DNA from: Lytechinus variegatus
Taxonomy: Eukaryota; Echinodermata; Echinoidea; Temnopleuroida; Toxopneustidae
Direction: 5' to 3'
DNA: 64,000 nt
NCBI RefSeq assembly: GCF_018143015.1
Contig: NC_054746.1
Span: forward strand, 17,785,532-17,849,531
A program made the translations under genes and the position numbers. Shown here piece by piece: positions 34,601 to 44,760 of the stretch. The first letter of the stretch is position 1, and each line of letters begins with the position of its first letter. The notes beneath the pieces are model-generated. The model did no database searches and was not told the DNA's origin. It saw only the letters and a list, made by a program, of their open reading frames with translations.

Positions 34601-37198
34601 CTAAATTGTATGATTGTTATTATTAAAGAATATGTAGTATTAACACAATTCATTTAAGCACAATACAGCTAATAACATTCAGTTTTATTTTAAATGTAGA
34701 AATATGCAGTATTTCTGTTTTTTAGATAGCACCAAGCAAAATGAAAACATGCGAATCAAATGAATGAAAAAGGGTAATTATTCTGCATCCATATGTGGAC
34801 GATGTGTATAAGCAATTTTAACATGTAAGTATAGAAGATAAGTGACTATTCTGAACTTTATATTTGACTGTATATATAAAATATTTTTAAAGGAGTTCAT
34901 AATCATATCACTATAAGAGCAGAGACTTATAGTTCAAGCAGTATAGTTTCTTTATATAATACACTGCTCTAAAAATGAAACCAGATTTGAAAGTCCTATC
35001 AAAATTAAAACTAAACTTATGTTGAAGTCAAAATCTCAAGAAAATTAAAATTGATATCAGTTACCCAGCTGGAAAAAGAAAAAGTTAGATGACAGCACTG
35101 AACCTGAAAGGCCACGAGGTAGAGCCAACTCCTTCACATTTTCACAAGTGTAGACAGAGTTTCATCATTAGAATTGCAGTCAGAGTTCTCAGAAGATGTT
35201 TCTAGTTTGGTTACTTCAATAGTTCAAAACCAGGGCACACTAAAAATCCAGTCACTACCAATTCCACTGTCATGTCACCAAATCAGATCATATCTGTGAT
35301 GTTCAGGGAATCATCAATGACACATCTGACAAGCGTGTCGGCCCCTGGATCTAACCTATGTGTGTGGAATGAAATAATGTACAAATTATCTGTTTGTTTT
35401 CAAAGTTTTTTGTCAATCCAATATCAAGTTTGTAAAATAGATAGCAGACTCAATATTTTAAATTGCCCTTACCAAACATAAACCTCCCCAGTCAGTATGG
35501 TACAAGAATATACTTTATACACTCTATTTACCAATGATAATTTAAGCAAATATTTCAATTAGATGTTTCCAATTTATAAGAAAGTTTCAGCTGAAAATAT
35601 GATCACATGTCAAATTTGTAATGCTCTAGGGCAGTACACAAAGCATCTGTTAAAATGAGAATAATGTTCTTTTACAACTTAGAAATACATGTATATCTGC
35701 TAAATTATAACGTATTCCAAAATTAATATTTTCTGATTATAACTTTGAATCAACGTAGTTTTATAGCTTCATTGTTTACCAGATTTGCAATTGAAATTAA
35801 TTTTGGTAGTGAGTGAAAATCAATGAATTGCTTATACTGACAGGATGTCATGTGAGTTTATAACACTATGAAAATTCTCACCTGGAATTGTATCTGACCA
35901 TCAGCAACAAGTGTACCAGTTCCAGGACTTCTCTCATTTGTTCTCTGAAACATCACTTATTGTATATACTGCATCTGAAAAAAATGAAAATATCTTCATC
36001 ATCATGATTATGATCAAATCCGAGGTGCAGTTATTTATGTAGATTCTTTCAGTTTCTGTAAAACGTTATAGAGATAAGGGCGAGGAAGTGGCCACCAAAC
36101 AACAAAGTATAAAGCTCTATCTACATTAGATGTAGACTGAGTCTGGACTTGAGATGATTTATTTAAAACATAAATCCCCAGTAATCTTCAGTTTAACTAA
36201 GGTCTCAACTTATTTGCCCACACAGGTTGGCCACTAACTTTACCAAATTAATTCATGATCTCAGCATTCATATTGTTATTTATAGACCCCCCCCCACCCG
36301 GGGGGGGGGGGGTATCTTTCCATTACATATTTTTTTAAGTATGTAATTACATGATGAGTTCACTATAGCAAAGCAGATAATAAAATCTATGTATTCATTT
36401 GTGATTTTTTTAATGGAAATTTATTGCAAATACTATTCATATGGCCTGGGAACTTGTGAAGACAAGTTAGAACTTAACGAGTATGAGTTAACACAAAGTC
36501 ACAATGGCAATGCATGTAAATTAGACTAGATCTAGGCTAGGCCTAAACTTTTGCACCTATATACGATTATTTCACCAAATCCTCAGCCTTCATTAAATCT
36601 ATTTAGTCTTGATAAATGTTATAAAATATTCTAACCCTTATGGTTTGACTGAATTTACATTCAAGTTCGATTGAGTGACAATAAAGTACACGCAATACTC
36701 AGTTCAATTTTCACTGACACGAAAATAAATATGTGGGGCAATGTATGTAGAGATTGGACGTTATTTTAAGGATTTTTGCTATCAGAGACGTTTAAAAAGG
36801 GTTGAAATCACTCGAAATGACTTTAAAGGCTGCATTACATTTATTTCCTTTCCTACATTTACAAAAAACTCACCATTTCATGGTCTTCGGCTGTTCCAAA
36901 CTGTAAATATTTGCCTTCCGTCACTTCGTGAAAAAACTCTTGAGTGCAAAGCGTATTCGTTTGTTTTCACGTAATGACGGCTGCTTATCCGTCACTTCGT
37001 GAAAACAAGAAATCATTTTACCCGGTATTTTATTGAATGTCATGTCGTCATAGCAACGTAATTAGACATTATTGTGATCTGAAACTTTTTGAGGTTCAAG
37101 ATATAAGTCATAGATGTCCAAAAATGCAAAAAACTCAAAATTGAAAAAAGTGACAATTTTCCTCTTATCCGTCACTTCGTGAAAACAGGGACGAATTG
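31665..37198. mobile_element. 5.5 kb unit with perfect 32-bp terminal inverted repeats and subterminal 17-mers
   Basis: 31665-31696 and 37167-37198 are perfect reverse complements (CAATTCGTCCCTG... / ...CAGGGACGAATTG). A 17-bp motif, TTTTCACGAAGTGACGG, occurs four times near each end: about 31679, 31936, 31973 (inverted) and 32020; then about 36918 (inverted), 36964 (diverged), 36989 (inverted) and 37169 (inverted). No further copy was noticed between. This is the architecture of a cut-and-paste DNA transposon with subterminal transposase-binding repeats. No transposase was recognised; the interior is AT-rich and holds the two exon-like stretches at 35283-35944. No clear target duplication was found, so two half-elements flanking host DNA cannot be excluded. 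Confidence 0.65.
35283..35944 (-). CDS. Possible last two exons of an unrecognised gene
   Basis: On the minus strand 35882-35944 (63 nt) has a TTTCAG acceptor and a GTGAG donor, and 35283-35355 (73 nt) has an ACATAG acceptor and ends in TGA. Joined in compatible phase, the tail reads LDPGADTLVRCVIDDSLNIT then DMI and stop; the first exon in that phase is leucine-rich (EQMREVLELVHLLLMVRYNS). The first exon is also open in another phase, which weakens the case. No protein family is recognised. The ~3 kb AT-rich stretch to the left could be a 3' UTR. Either it is a host gene end, or captured exons inside the 31665-37198 unit, or chance. Confidence 0.3.
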
Positions 37199-37814
37199 TA
37201 TCCGGGGTTTCAATAATTGTTTACCTGATGTTATGTTTTGGGGGTTTATTATGGAAATAAATACAAACACACACACAGACAAACAAACAAAGGATAGACG
37301 TGTTTGTGAGAGTATGAGATGTTGCCTGAACACGATTCATAAAACCTATGTTGTGCACCTCGGCCCACCTTACTTTTAGGCAAGGTTAATGAATCAAACT
37401 CATTCGTTTTCTTTGATTTTGAAACAGTCCTAAATGATAGAATGATTTCTATTCATGATAAGAATGAAGTCAAACCGCGACAGAGTTCAATATCAATAGC
37501 ATATCCTCAGGCACATGAATTGATGATAGGTGATGCATGAAATGTGGCCTCTGCAGTCTGACAGTAATATATCTCAATCATTGATCGCAGGAAACGAAAC
37601 AATGAATTTGGAGTCAATATAATAGTGCGAGATCAAGTAAACTAGGTCTCTCAATACAAATCGGGTTTCAATCAATCCATTATGATAGTCATTGATATAA
37701 AACTCAACGTACACAATAATATATTTTATGGCAGCACCACACAAAAAATAGACAGCATAATAACAGTCACATAGGTCACCTTTTATGTGATGTAAATATC
37801 TGTAGTGTAAAGCA

Positions 37815-38700
37815 TAGGGGAAGGCGGGGTAAGTTGTGACAGTTTTTGCTTTTTGCATGTTAGAATTGATATGATTAATAATCTTGTCGAAATAAGTACC
37901 TTGCCTTGAAATTTAATTATTCTGAAATATTTTCCACCTATATATAACTTTCTATCCCCACACTGAAAGTCATTGTGACCTTTGAAAAAAACGATAACAA
38001 ATGGCTCAACTTCCCCCATATATGGGGTAAGTTTGAGCCACCTTCTGGGGTAAGTTGAGCCACAAAAACTATGTACAAAATGTATGAGGGGAGAACCAGC
38101 ATGTCAATTTTTTGTTTAAAGTCTTTTCACTTGCTAATTCTCTATAAATACTAACATCCTTTAAAAGGAAAAGAACAGTCATGTAAATTTGCTCCTTTCA
38201 GCCAGCATTTCAATCGAATTTTATGGTTTGTTTGTTTTTTTAAGATACATTACCATAGGAATTACCATGGCTCAACTTGCCCCATGCTGTTTGGCTCAAC
38301 TTACCCCAGTTCGAACTTAGTGCGATAATTTTGTATCCACACATTAATTATGCATCCATCATATAAAAGACTATGACAAGAATGAAGATCCATACCTGGA
38401 CTAATAATGTTGTTATCATGTCTTTATTATATTTAAAGACGTGTGTGTTTATAAAGCACTTATCTATTTCACACTCTTTTTTACTTTTTTGGCTGAAATT
38501 CATATTTTTCCCTCTAAAAAACTACTTTTTGTTTCAAAGTTGAAAACAATATGGTGGGGTTAGGGGTTATGCTATGGCAGTAGGTCCATGCTATGGGTCA
38601 TCAATACATGACACCACCACAATGTCTGACTCATTCGTTATTGGCCTGGGGCTGGTGGCTCAACTTGCCCCTATGCTCAACTTACCCCGCCTTCCCCTTT
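37815..38700. repeat. Element with GGGGTAAGTTG ends and repeated GGGGTAAGTTGAGCCA words
   Basis: Ends AGGGGAAGGCGGGGTAAGTT and AACTTACCCCGCCTTCCCCT are perfect 20-bp inverted repeats about 885 bp apart. The word GGGGTAAGTTGAGCCA or its complement recurs near 38026, 38045, 38270, 38300 and 38655. A related 241-bp element with AGGGGAGACCGGGGT ends is at 18400-18640. No transposase is seen. Confidence 0.8.
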
Positions 38701-41700
38701 TGTTACTTCAAATGTCGAAAGATTAGACATGTTAGAGGTGGTCTAGAGTTTGAAAGTTCATCACTTTGTAAGGCTTTTTATGTATATATATTCTCGTTGT
38801 AACCATATTCTGCAGTCAGAAAGTCGACAACAAATGCTGTTACATCGAAATTGATACTTTTTTTAAAACTAACTTTGGTAACATTGATTTTCAAAATAAA
38901 AACACGCATTGATTGACCTCATATATCATATTTTGACTGAATGTTACAAAATATTAAAAAAATTATAAAGCCAAGGCAAAAAAATTGTATCTTTCGTAAA
39001 TGTTATCTGTTTAAAGTCTGCACTATAAACCAGGCTGATATGGAATTATTCTTTTTATCTTCTGTAGTCATGGTAGCATACAACAAACATATACCATGTC
39101 AATAGTATTGTGATAATCAAACATTCCAATGATACTGGTGCTATATGTCTACGAATGATTTTATTATGACTAAGTAATGGTCTATAGTCAAGATGGTACT
39201 TTATGATTTATATATATATATATATATATATATCAATTCATTCTTTCTTCCCACCATGTTCTTCAGAAGAGCGTCTGAATTCAGGCTTAAGAGCGCAACT
39301 GTGAAACAAAACATTTCACAGTACAGGGTCTATTTATATCAGCTCAGTTGACACACAAAATTAAAACATGGGAAAAGAGCACACTAAACAAAAGAAGCGA
39401 TCAATGTCAACGGGAAAAAGAATCAATGTAAACTCAAAATTGACATTTTCGGCCTCCCATGCATGATTTTAAGTCAGAGATAGACCATGGCCTATGTTAA
39501 AGAGAAATTACAGTAGTTGCAGTTAACACTGATTTCATGAGAAAGTCTGTAAAACAAGGCTCAATTGCCAGTATATCATCGAGGATCTAGATCTGGTACT
39601 GTTACATTAACTGGACTTTGTGAAATCTTGAAATCTACGCTGAAAAATGTTCACACCGAAAATCCCCAACACAGATAAGCGCACGTGGGACAATGTATAA
39701 TTATATTGCTTAGGGCGTCGGGCCCGACGCCCTACCCGAATCCCGTGCTTATTTGCTGATTTCTCAGCAATTACACAATTTCTTCCAGAATCTTTTGGCA
39801 CATGCGTTTTATTTATACAAACAGACACTTTAGTGGTCATTTCATTGGATTCTGTACGAACTCATTTCGATATCGTTACCAAAACTAGCATTTACCTTTA
39901 AAACAGACATCAGAATTATGGGCAGTATAGCGAGTGTCTAGTGACCGGGCGCGGTATTGTTTCTCCCACCTTGAACGTGGTTTAAAGGTCTTGGGGTCTT
40001 GGCGTTGGCAAAGTAAATCCAGAATTCCAATACCAGCGGGATGCCACTTTAAGTGCACGGTGGCTTGTTCTTGTTTTGTTTTTCTTCTGAAGACTAGAGG
40101 CGCATACATGTACTTGGGAGGGACTGTGGTTCAAGAAAGTGCCCCTTCACAGTGGGAATCCGAAAATAGGCCTACCCAAGGTGGGTGTGATCATGGACCT
40201 AATAGTAGGTCCATGGTGTGAGATATATAACAGAAAACGATAATAATCCGATATTGAAACAGTCCCCAGGACCTCAACAACCAATTTCAACTCTTCCATG
40301 CACCATCTCATGCACGGTCAAAGAGATATCAGCCACAAGTTGGGCCATTGCAGTTGTGACAAATGATGTTTTGCAGAGCATCCCTCTCATATAATTATAT
40401 CCACTCCTTTTACTTCTTCTTCTCGCCCCCCTAATTTTTTTTACAAAGAATTTTAGTTATTTTCAGAGGGTTTTGACATTACCAAATCCCTCCAGCCCTT
40501 CTCCTTAAATCATCAAAGAACCAAATAATTATGTATCATAAATAGAACAATATACAAACTAAATCATAGAAACAATTAAAAAAAGACACACACAGAGACC
40601 TGTTGCGAAGAAACTATGTATATACCTCATCCAGTGGTTTGTTTGTATAATCATCAATGTCATAATTATGTAGAGTTAAAACTATAATACGGGATTAAAT
40701 TAACCATGCATGCAGCCATTTCGATTTTGCAAATTAAATAAACGCTTCAATACTTAAAATCGATTGTATTTTTCCTCCGGTTTTTAGGATTTTTAACGAC
40801 GATTCAAATTACTGATATTTTTAAACATAATTGATCGGGGGAAAGTGACTTCGCCCACCCTTCCATTTTCAATATCAAGTTAAATGATTGTTTTTGGAAA
40901 AGAAAGCACCCTGATTTAGTCCTTCGTAAAAGGAATATATATTATTCTGAGTAAAACATTCAATATTGTGAAATTGTGGTCATAATTCTCTTTTTGACGA
41001 AATTGGAGGATTTACCTAACCTACATCAAAACGAAAAATACATAATGTGGCAAGTTTTACCAACCTGTGAAAACTGAGTAATATAGAACACTGAAAGTTA
41101 TCGTACGTAATGCGATTCATTGATAATAAACAAGAGAGACTCTTGATGTTATTTCTGTCTTGGATCAATGATCTTAGTCTCTCACGTATACTGGTTCAAG
41201 TGCATAGCCATACGTAGTGGGGGGGCAGAAAGTTTGAAAACATTTTTTCTTGAAACTTTTAAACAAAATTCACCAAAAGTGTGCACGAAATTCTTCAATT
41301 TCACTTGAACAATGTAAAATCGCGAGTTTCTTCAATTTTTTTAATGCTTCTTGCCCCCCCCCACGGGAAGAAAAATGTGGCGTATACGGCCATGATCAAG
41401 CGTTCAAACGTGCCTCTGTTTTCAGTCTTTACCCTGTGCCTAAGTCCAAAATGACGAATAAAACAAACTGGAGGCCTGTGTCTTGCAACAAAAGTAATCT
41501 GTTTTCACGCGACATAGTCATAATTTTCTGCTGTATCTGTTTAACATTTTTAAAGAACACCCTATTCACATTTCTTTGGTTAAGTTTTGAATAAAAAATA
41601 TCTTAATAAAACCTTAATTAGCAGTCTTTTCATTTAGTTTTGTCTAACTTGATTTAAAGCACAAAATGTGATTTGTTTTCTTCATCTTCCTTAGTTAGAA

Positions 41701-42381
41701 CATACTAAATATGAACTTTACACAGACAAAATAACCATGAATAATGTGAAGAGATAAATATTCTCTCTAAAAAAAATCTACATCATAATCACAATAGAAA
41801 CGTGATAGTATATAGGCTTCCTCTAGACTATAAACAAAGTCTCCATTGTAATAGAATTCAGTATAGCTAATTTCAATGTAACCAAATCATGCATTTCAGG
41901 TACCCGTTTCTTTACAAGGTAAATTGAGATTGTTCTCGTACATGTAATAACATTTTAAAGGGGTTCAAGCGATAATGGGATCTAGCGCATGCATTTCAAT
42001 TTAATCGCAGACGGCAATGTTAAAAATCTAATTATTTTTCACGCGTATATTCCCACTGATTGGAAAATATGCCATTGAACAACACATTAGTATCTTTTAT
42101 TCATTCGCTGTATGCACCATGTCGCTCAGGGTCGAAACTGTCATAAGGGGGATACTTTCTAAATTTTCATATTTTGTATATTATGATCTGCCTTGAAGCT
42201 AGCCGAACCCAGACTATTACCCAAAGGCCAACTTTATCCAACTTGAGAGTTGAATACACACATCACGAAGGATACCCTGTCAATACACCATGATTATTTT
42301 AACGAAATGAATCCATTAAACGCAATTTGCCATTTTTCAAATGGCACAGAATTAACGAATGTATTGTCTGATCCTAATATA
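38701..42381. other. Mostly unassigned AT-rich DNA with a CpG-richer island at 39.6-40.2 kb
   Basis: 39209-39233 is a (TA)n run. 39711-39734 is a perfect palindrome. 39650-40220 is richer in CpG and has overlapping ORFs on both strands, but none has a recognisable product. 41203-41370, with G- and C-runs and 'TTGCCCCCCC', looks like a fragment of the G-rich hAT-like elements. No exon was recognised. Confidence 0.35.
39711..39734. repeat. Perfect 24-bp GC-rich palindrome
   Basis: TAGGGCGTCGGG is followed directly by its reverse complement CCCGACGCCCTA with no spacer. It is very GC-rich for an AT-rich neighbourhood and could form a cruciform or serve as a dimer-binding site; the role is unknown. 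Confidence 0.85.
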
Positions 42382-43994
42382 CAGTTGGGGCCAAAAGTTT
42401 ACATACACCTAGTAGACAAACAATGATCCTCAAATTTTTACACTTTCACTCATTCCTGCCAACATATGATTTCATGGATGCAGACAAGTGTGGTCTTTTC
42501 TAAATATATCTGGCATATACTTCAAATAAAAACACTTGGAGACATATATATGGTTCATAATAGATATATTTCCAGTTTATTGGAGGGTCAAAAGTTTACA
42601 TACACCAGCCCTAATACTTGGTAGCACTGCCTCCATTCGTCTTCACATCTCTCAGCCTACGTGGCCAATTCGACACTAGCTTCTTGCAGACCTCCAATGG
42701 GATTTTTTACCACTCTTCTTGGCAGATGACATTGACTTGAGTCACATTCCTTGGTTTCCTTGACCGAACATGCTTTTTGAGTTCTGTCCATAGGTTCTCA
42801 ATAGGGTTCAGGTCTGGACTCTAGTGTTTCGGGTTAATTGTCATGTTGGAACCCAATTTTGACTAAGATTGAGGTTCTTAGCAGACCTTTTCAGGTTTAG
42901 CTGAAGAATTTTCAGGTAGTCCTCTTTCTTCATGGTGCCATCAATATTCAGGAGTGAGACAGTACCACTTGCTGCAAAGCATCCCCACAACATGATGCTG
43001 CCACCGCCACTGCCCAGGTGTTCATTAGCATACTTCAGTCTGGCTGTACGGTGTTGGTCCTGGAGTTTAGGCTTCTTCCCCGGCCTGCAGCCTCTCAGTC
43101 CATGATCATGGAGGACTCGCTTTATGGTAGAGAGGAATACCTTGCTTCCTGAAACCTCAAGATCCTGGCAAATCTCTTTTTTGTCATCCATGGGTTAAGC
43201 TGAACTGTACGGACAAGCCTGTGTACTGCTGTCTGGTTGAGTTTTCGCTTTCTCCCTGATCTTGGTAGAGTCTGCCCTGTGCCGAGAGTGTTATGCTTGC
43301 GTAATATGGTTTGCACAGAAGCACGAGGCATGATTACAGTCTTTGATATGACTCCTAAAGAGGAACCAGACTTGTGTAAATCAACAACACGTTTCCTACG
43401 GTCTTCGGTATAATGCTTTGACTTCTCCATGGTGCTAATGTTGCAGTGCTGATCAACATGGTATTGGTGGTAGCATTTATAGATACCAACACTGAATCAC
43501 TGCAGGAACTTCGGGGCAACATTTTTTGCCATTTTCTAGTCTACTCAAAAGTCAAAAACCTATTCATCGGTCATATTCTAGCTTTGCTTGACAAAGATGG
43601 AATGTGAATCATGCTTCAAATGTCCAAGGAAGAGGTATGCATAATTCTGCAGCCATTATTCAATTGACATTATAGCATTATCACATTCCTCAAGTCATTT
43701 AAAGGAAACCAAGTCCACTTGAAAGCCATGGCACCTCTTTTTAAACGCATTTTATCACTTCAACAGTGAAGTGTATGTAAACTTTTGACCCATTGATTTT
43801 TCAGAAATATAGATATTATAAACCATGTTAAAAATATCTGAGCATTTTATATGAAATATACACCTTGGGCATAAAGTATATGGATAATTCTTCTAATCTA
43901 ATTGGCAATACAACTGGTTGAGGGACAAAAAATGATGAAAAAATGAGAAAAATATCTTTTTCACCAGGTGTATGTAAACTTCTGGCCTCAACTG
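42382..43994 (-). mobile_element. Defective Tc1-like DNA transposon with double (IR/DR) repeats
   Basis: 1613 bp flanked by TA (42380-42381, 43995-43996). The outer ends CAGTTGGGGCCAAAAGTTTA and TAAACTTCTGGCCTCAACTG match, and each end has a second inner repeat, TCAAAAGTTTACATACACC (near 42588) and GTGTATGTAAACTTTTGA (near 43771), about 200 bp inside. This is the IR/DR layout of Sleeping-Beauty-like fish Tc1 elements, and the repeat words match that group. The decayed transposase runs on the minus strand at 42611-43430. Confidence 0.93.
42611..43430 (-). pseudogene. Tc1/mariner (Sleeping-Beauty-like) transposase, dead
   Basis: It begins MEKSKHYTEDRRKRVVDLHK, then SGSSLGVISK and PRASVQTILRKH (the paired helix-turn-helix region), followed by SGRKRKLNQ. 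Past a frame change near 43130-43190 come STIKRVLHDHGLRG, RPGKKPKLQDQH and ARLKYANEHL, then directly GGGSIMLWGCFAASGTVSLL. The span between these, about 55-60 residues holding the first catalytic Asp and the WSDE block, is deleted. The DNxPKH block is corrupted, and the C-terminal [16 protein letters not shown] and final ATKY with TAG stop at 42611 are present, with at least one internal stop. Typical full length is about 340 residues. It cannot encode an active enzyme. Confidence 0.92.
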
Positions 43995-44007
43995 TACATT
44001 GGTCATT

Positions 44008-44760
44008 GAAGGGATACCCCGGGTTGAAAATAATTGTGTCTCAATAAACGAATAACAGTTATAGAAGAAAATGCTGACAATTTCTTCAAAATCTGATAAA
44101 AAATCATGAAGTTGTTGAATACAAAGTGAAAAAATAGCTACATGCACGCCATCAGGAATATACAATAGTTGGCAGTGGCGTACCTGGGATTTTCCACAGG
44201 GGGGGGGGGCAAAACCGATCGAAAAATTTGTCAAGCAAAAAAAAAGGCCTTCAAGCTCGTCGGGGGGGGGGCAAAATAGGTATTCAAGCTCGTCAGGGGG
44301 GCAGGGATATGTATTTTGTATGGGTTGTGACTTGTCAGGGGGGGGGGCAGACTGCCCCCCCCCCCGTAGGTACGTTAGTGATAATTGGGCTGATAGTGTC
44401 TTGCCCCGCCTTTCTTTCTTTCATATTTTCATACATTGTGTTTATGATATATCTCCCTTGTAACAAACAAGTGACATCAAAAAATTTTAGACATACATGC
44501 AATAACTGTCAATCATAATCCATTCTTGTGAAAAAAGGATAAATATAAATTTATATAATAAAGTACTAAAGAATAAGTGGGGATATATCATAAGCATGCT
44601 CATTGCATATTCATGAAGAAAGTACAGAAAACTCTTTCATCGAAATAATGCAAAACTTTAAAATCTCATAACTTTGTTTACCCCTTGTCTGATTTTGATG
44701 TGATTTGAACTGTATTTTTCAGCTTGGTTACCCCTTTACCCCTCCTCGAAATGATCATCA
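44008..44760. repeat. Foldback element interrupted by a hAT-like insertion
   Basis: Left arm GAAGGGATACCCCGGGTTGA...CAATTTCTTCAAAATCTGAT is complementary to right arm ATCAGA...ACAGT...CAGCTTGGTTACCCCTTTA. The style resembles 5650-6243. The insertion 44173-44380 splits the left half. Confidence 0.65.
44173..44380. mobile_element. Short hAT-like insertion with 8-bp target duplication
   Basis: Ends CAGTGGCGTACCTGGG and CCGTAGGTACGTTAGTG are inverted repeats. Flanks are ATAGTTGG (44165-44172) and ATAATTGG (44381-44388), an 8-bp duplication with one mismatch. The interior consists of G-runs and 'CAAGCTCGTC' repeats (44251 and 44287). Same end type as 14226-15517. Confidence 0.8.

Noticed and set aside
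36730-37010. THAP-type transposase start (words like AVPNC and EGKYLQFGTAEDHEM on either strand)
   Set aside because: The frames are interrupted, lack the full zinc-binding pattern and overlap the subterminal 17-mers; likely chance.
39607-40221. Overlapping open frames on both strands in the CpG-richer island
   Set aside because: No recognised product, no clear splice sites; a promoter or repeat explains the composition equally well.
41250-41594. 114-codon open frame
   Set aside because: It crosses G- and C-runs of a repeat fragment and has no recognisable domain.
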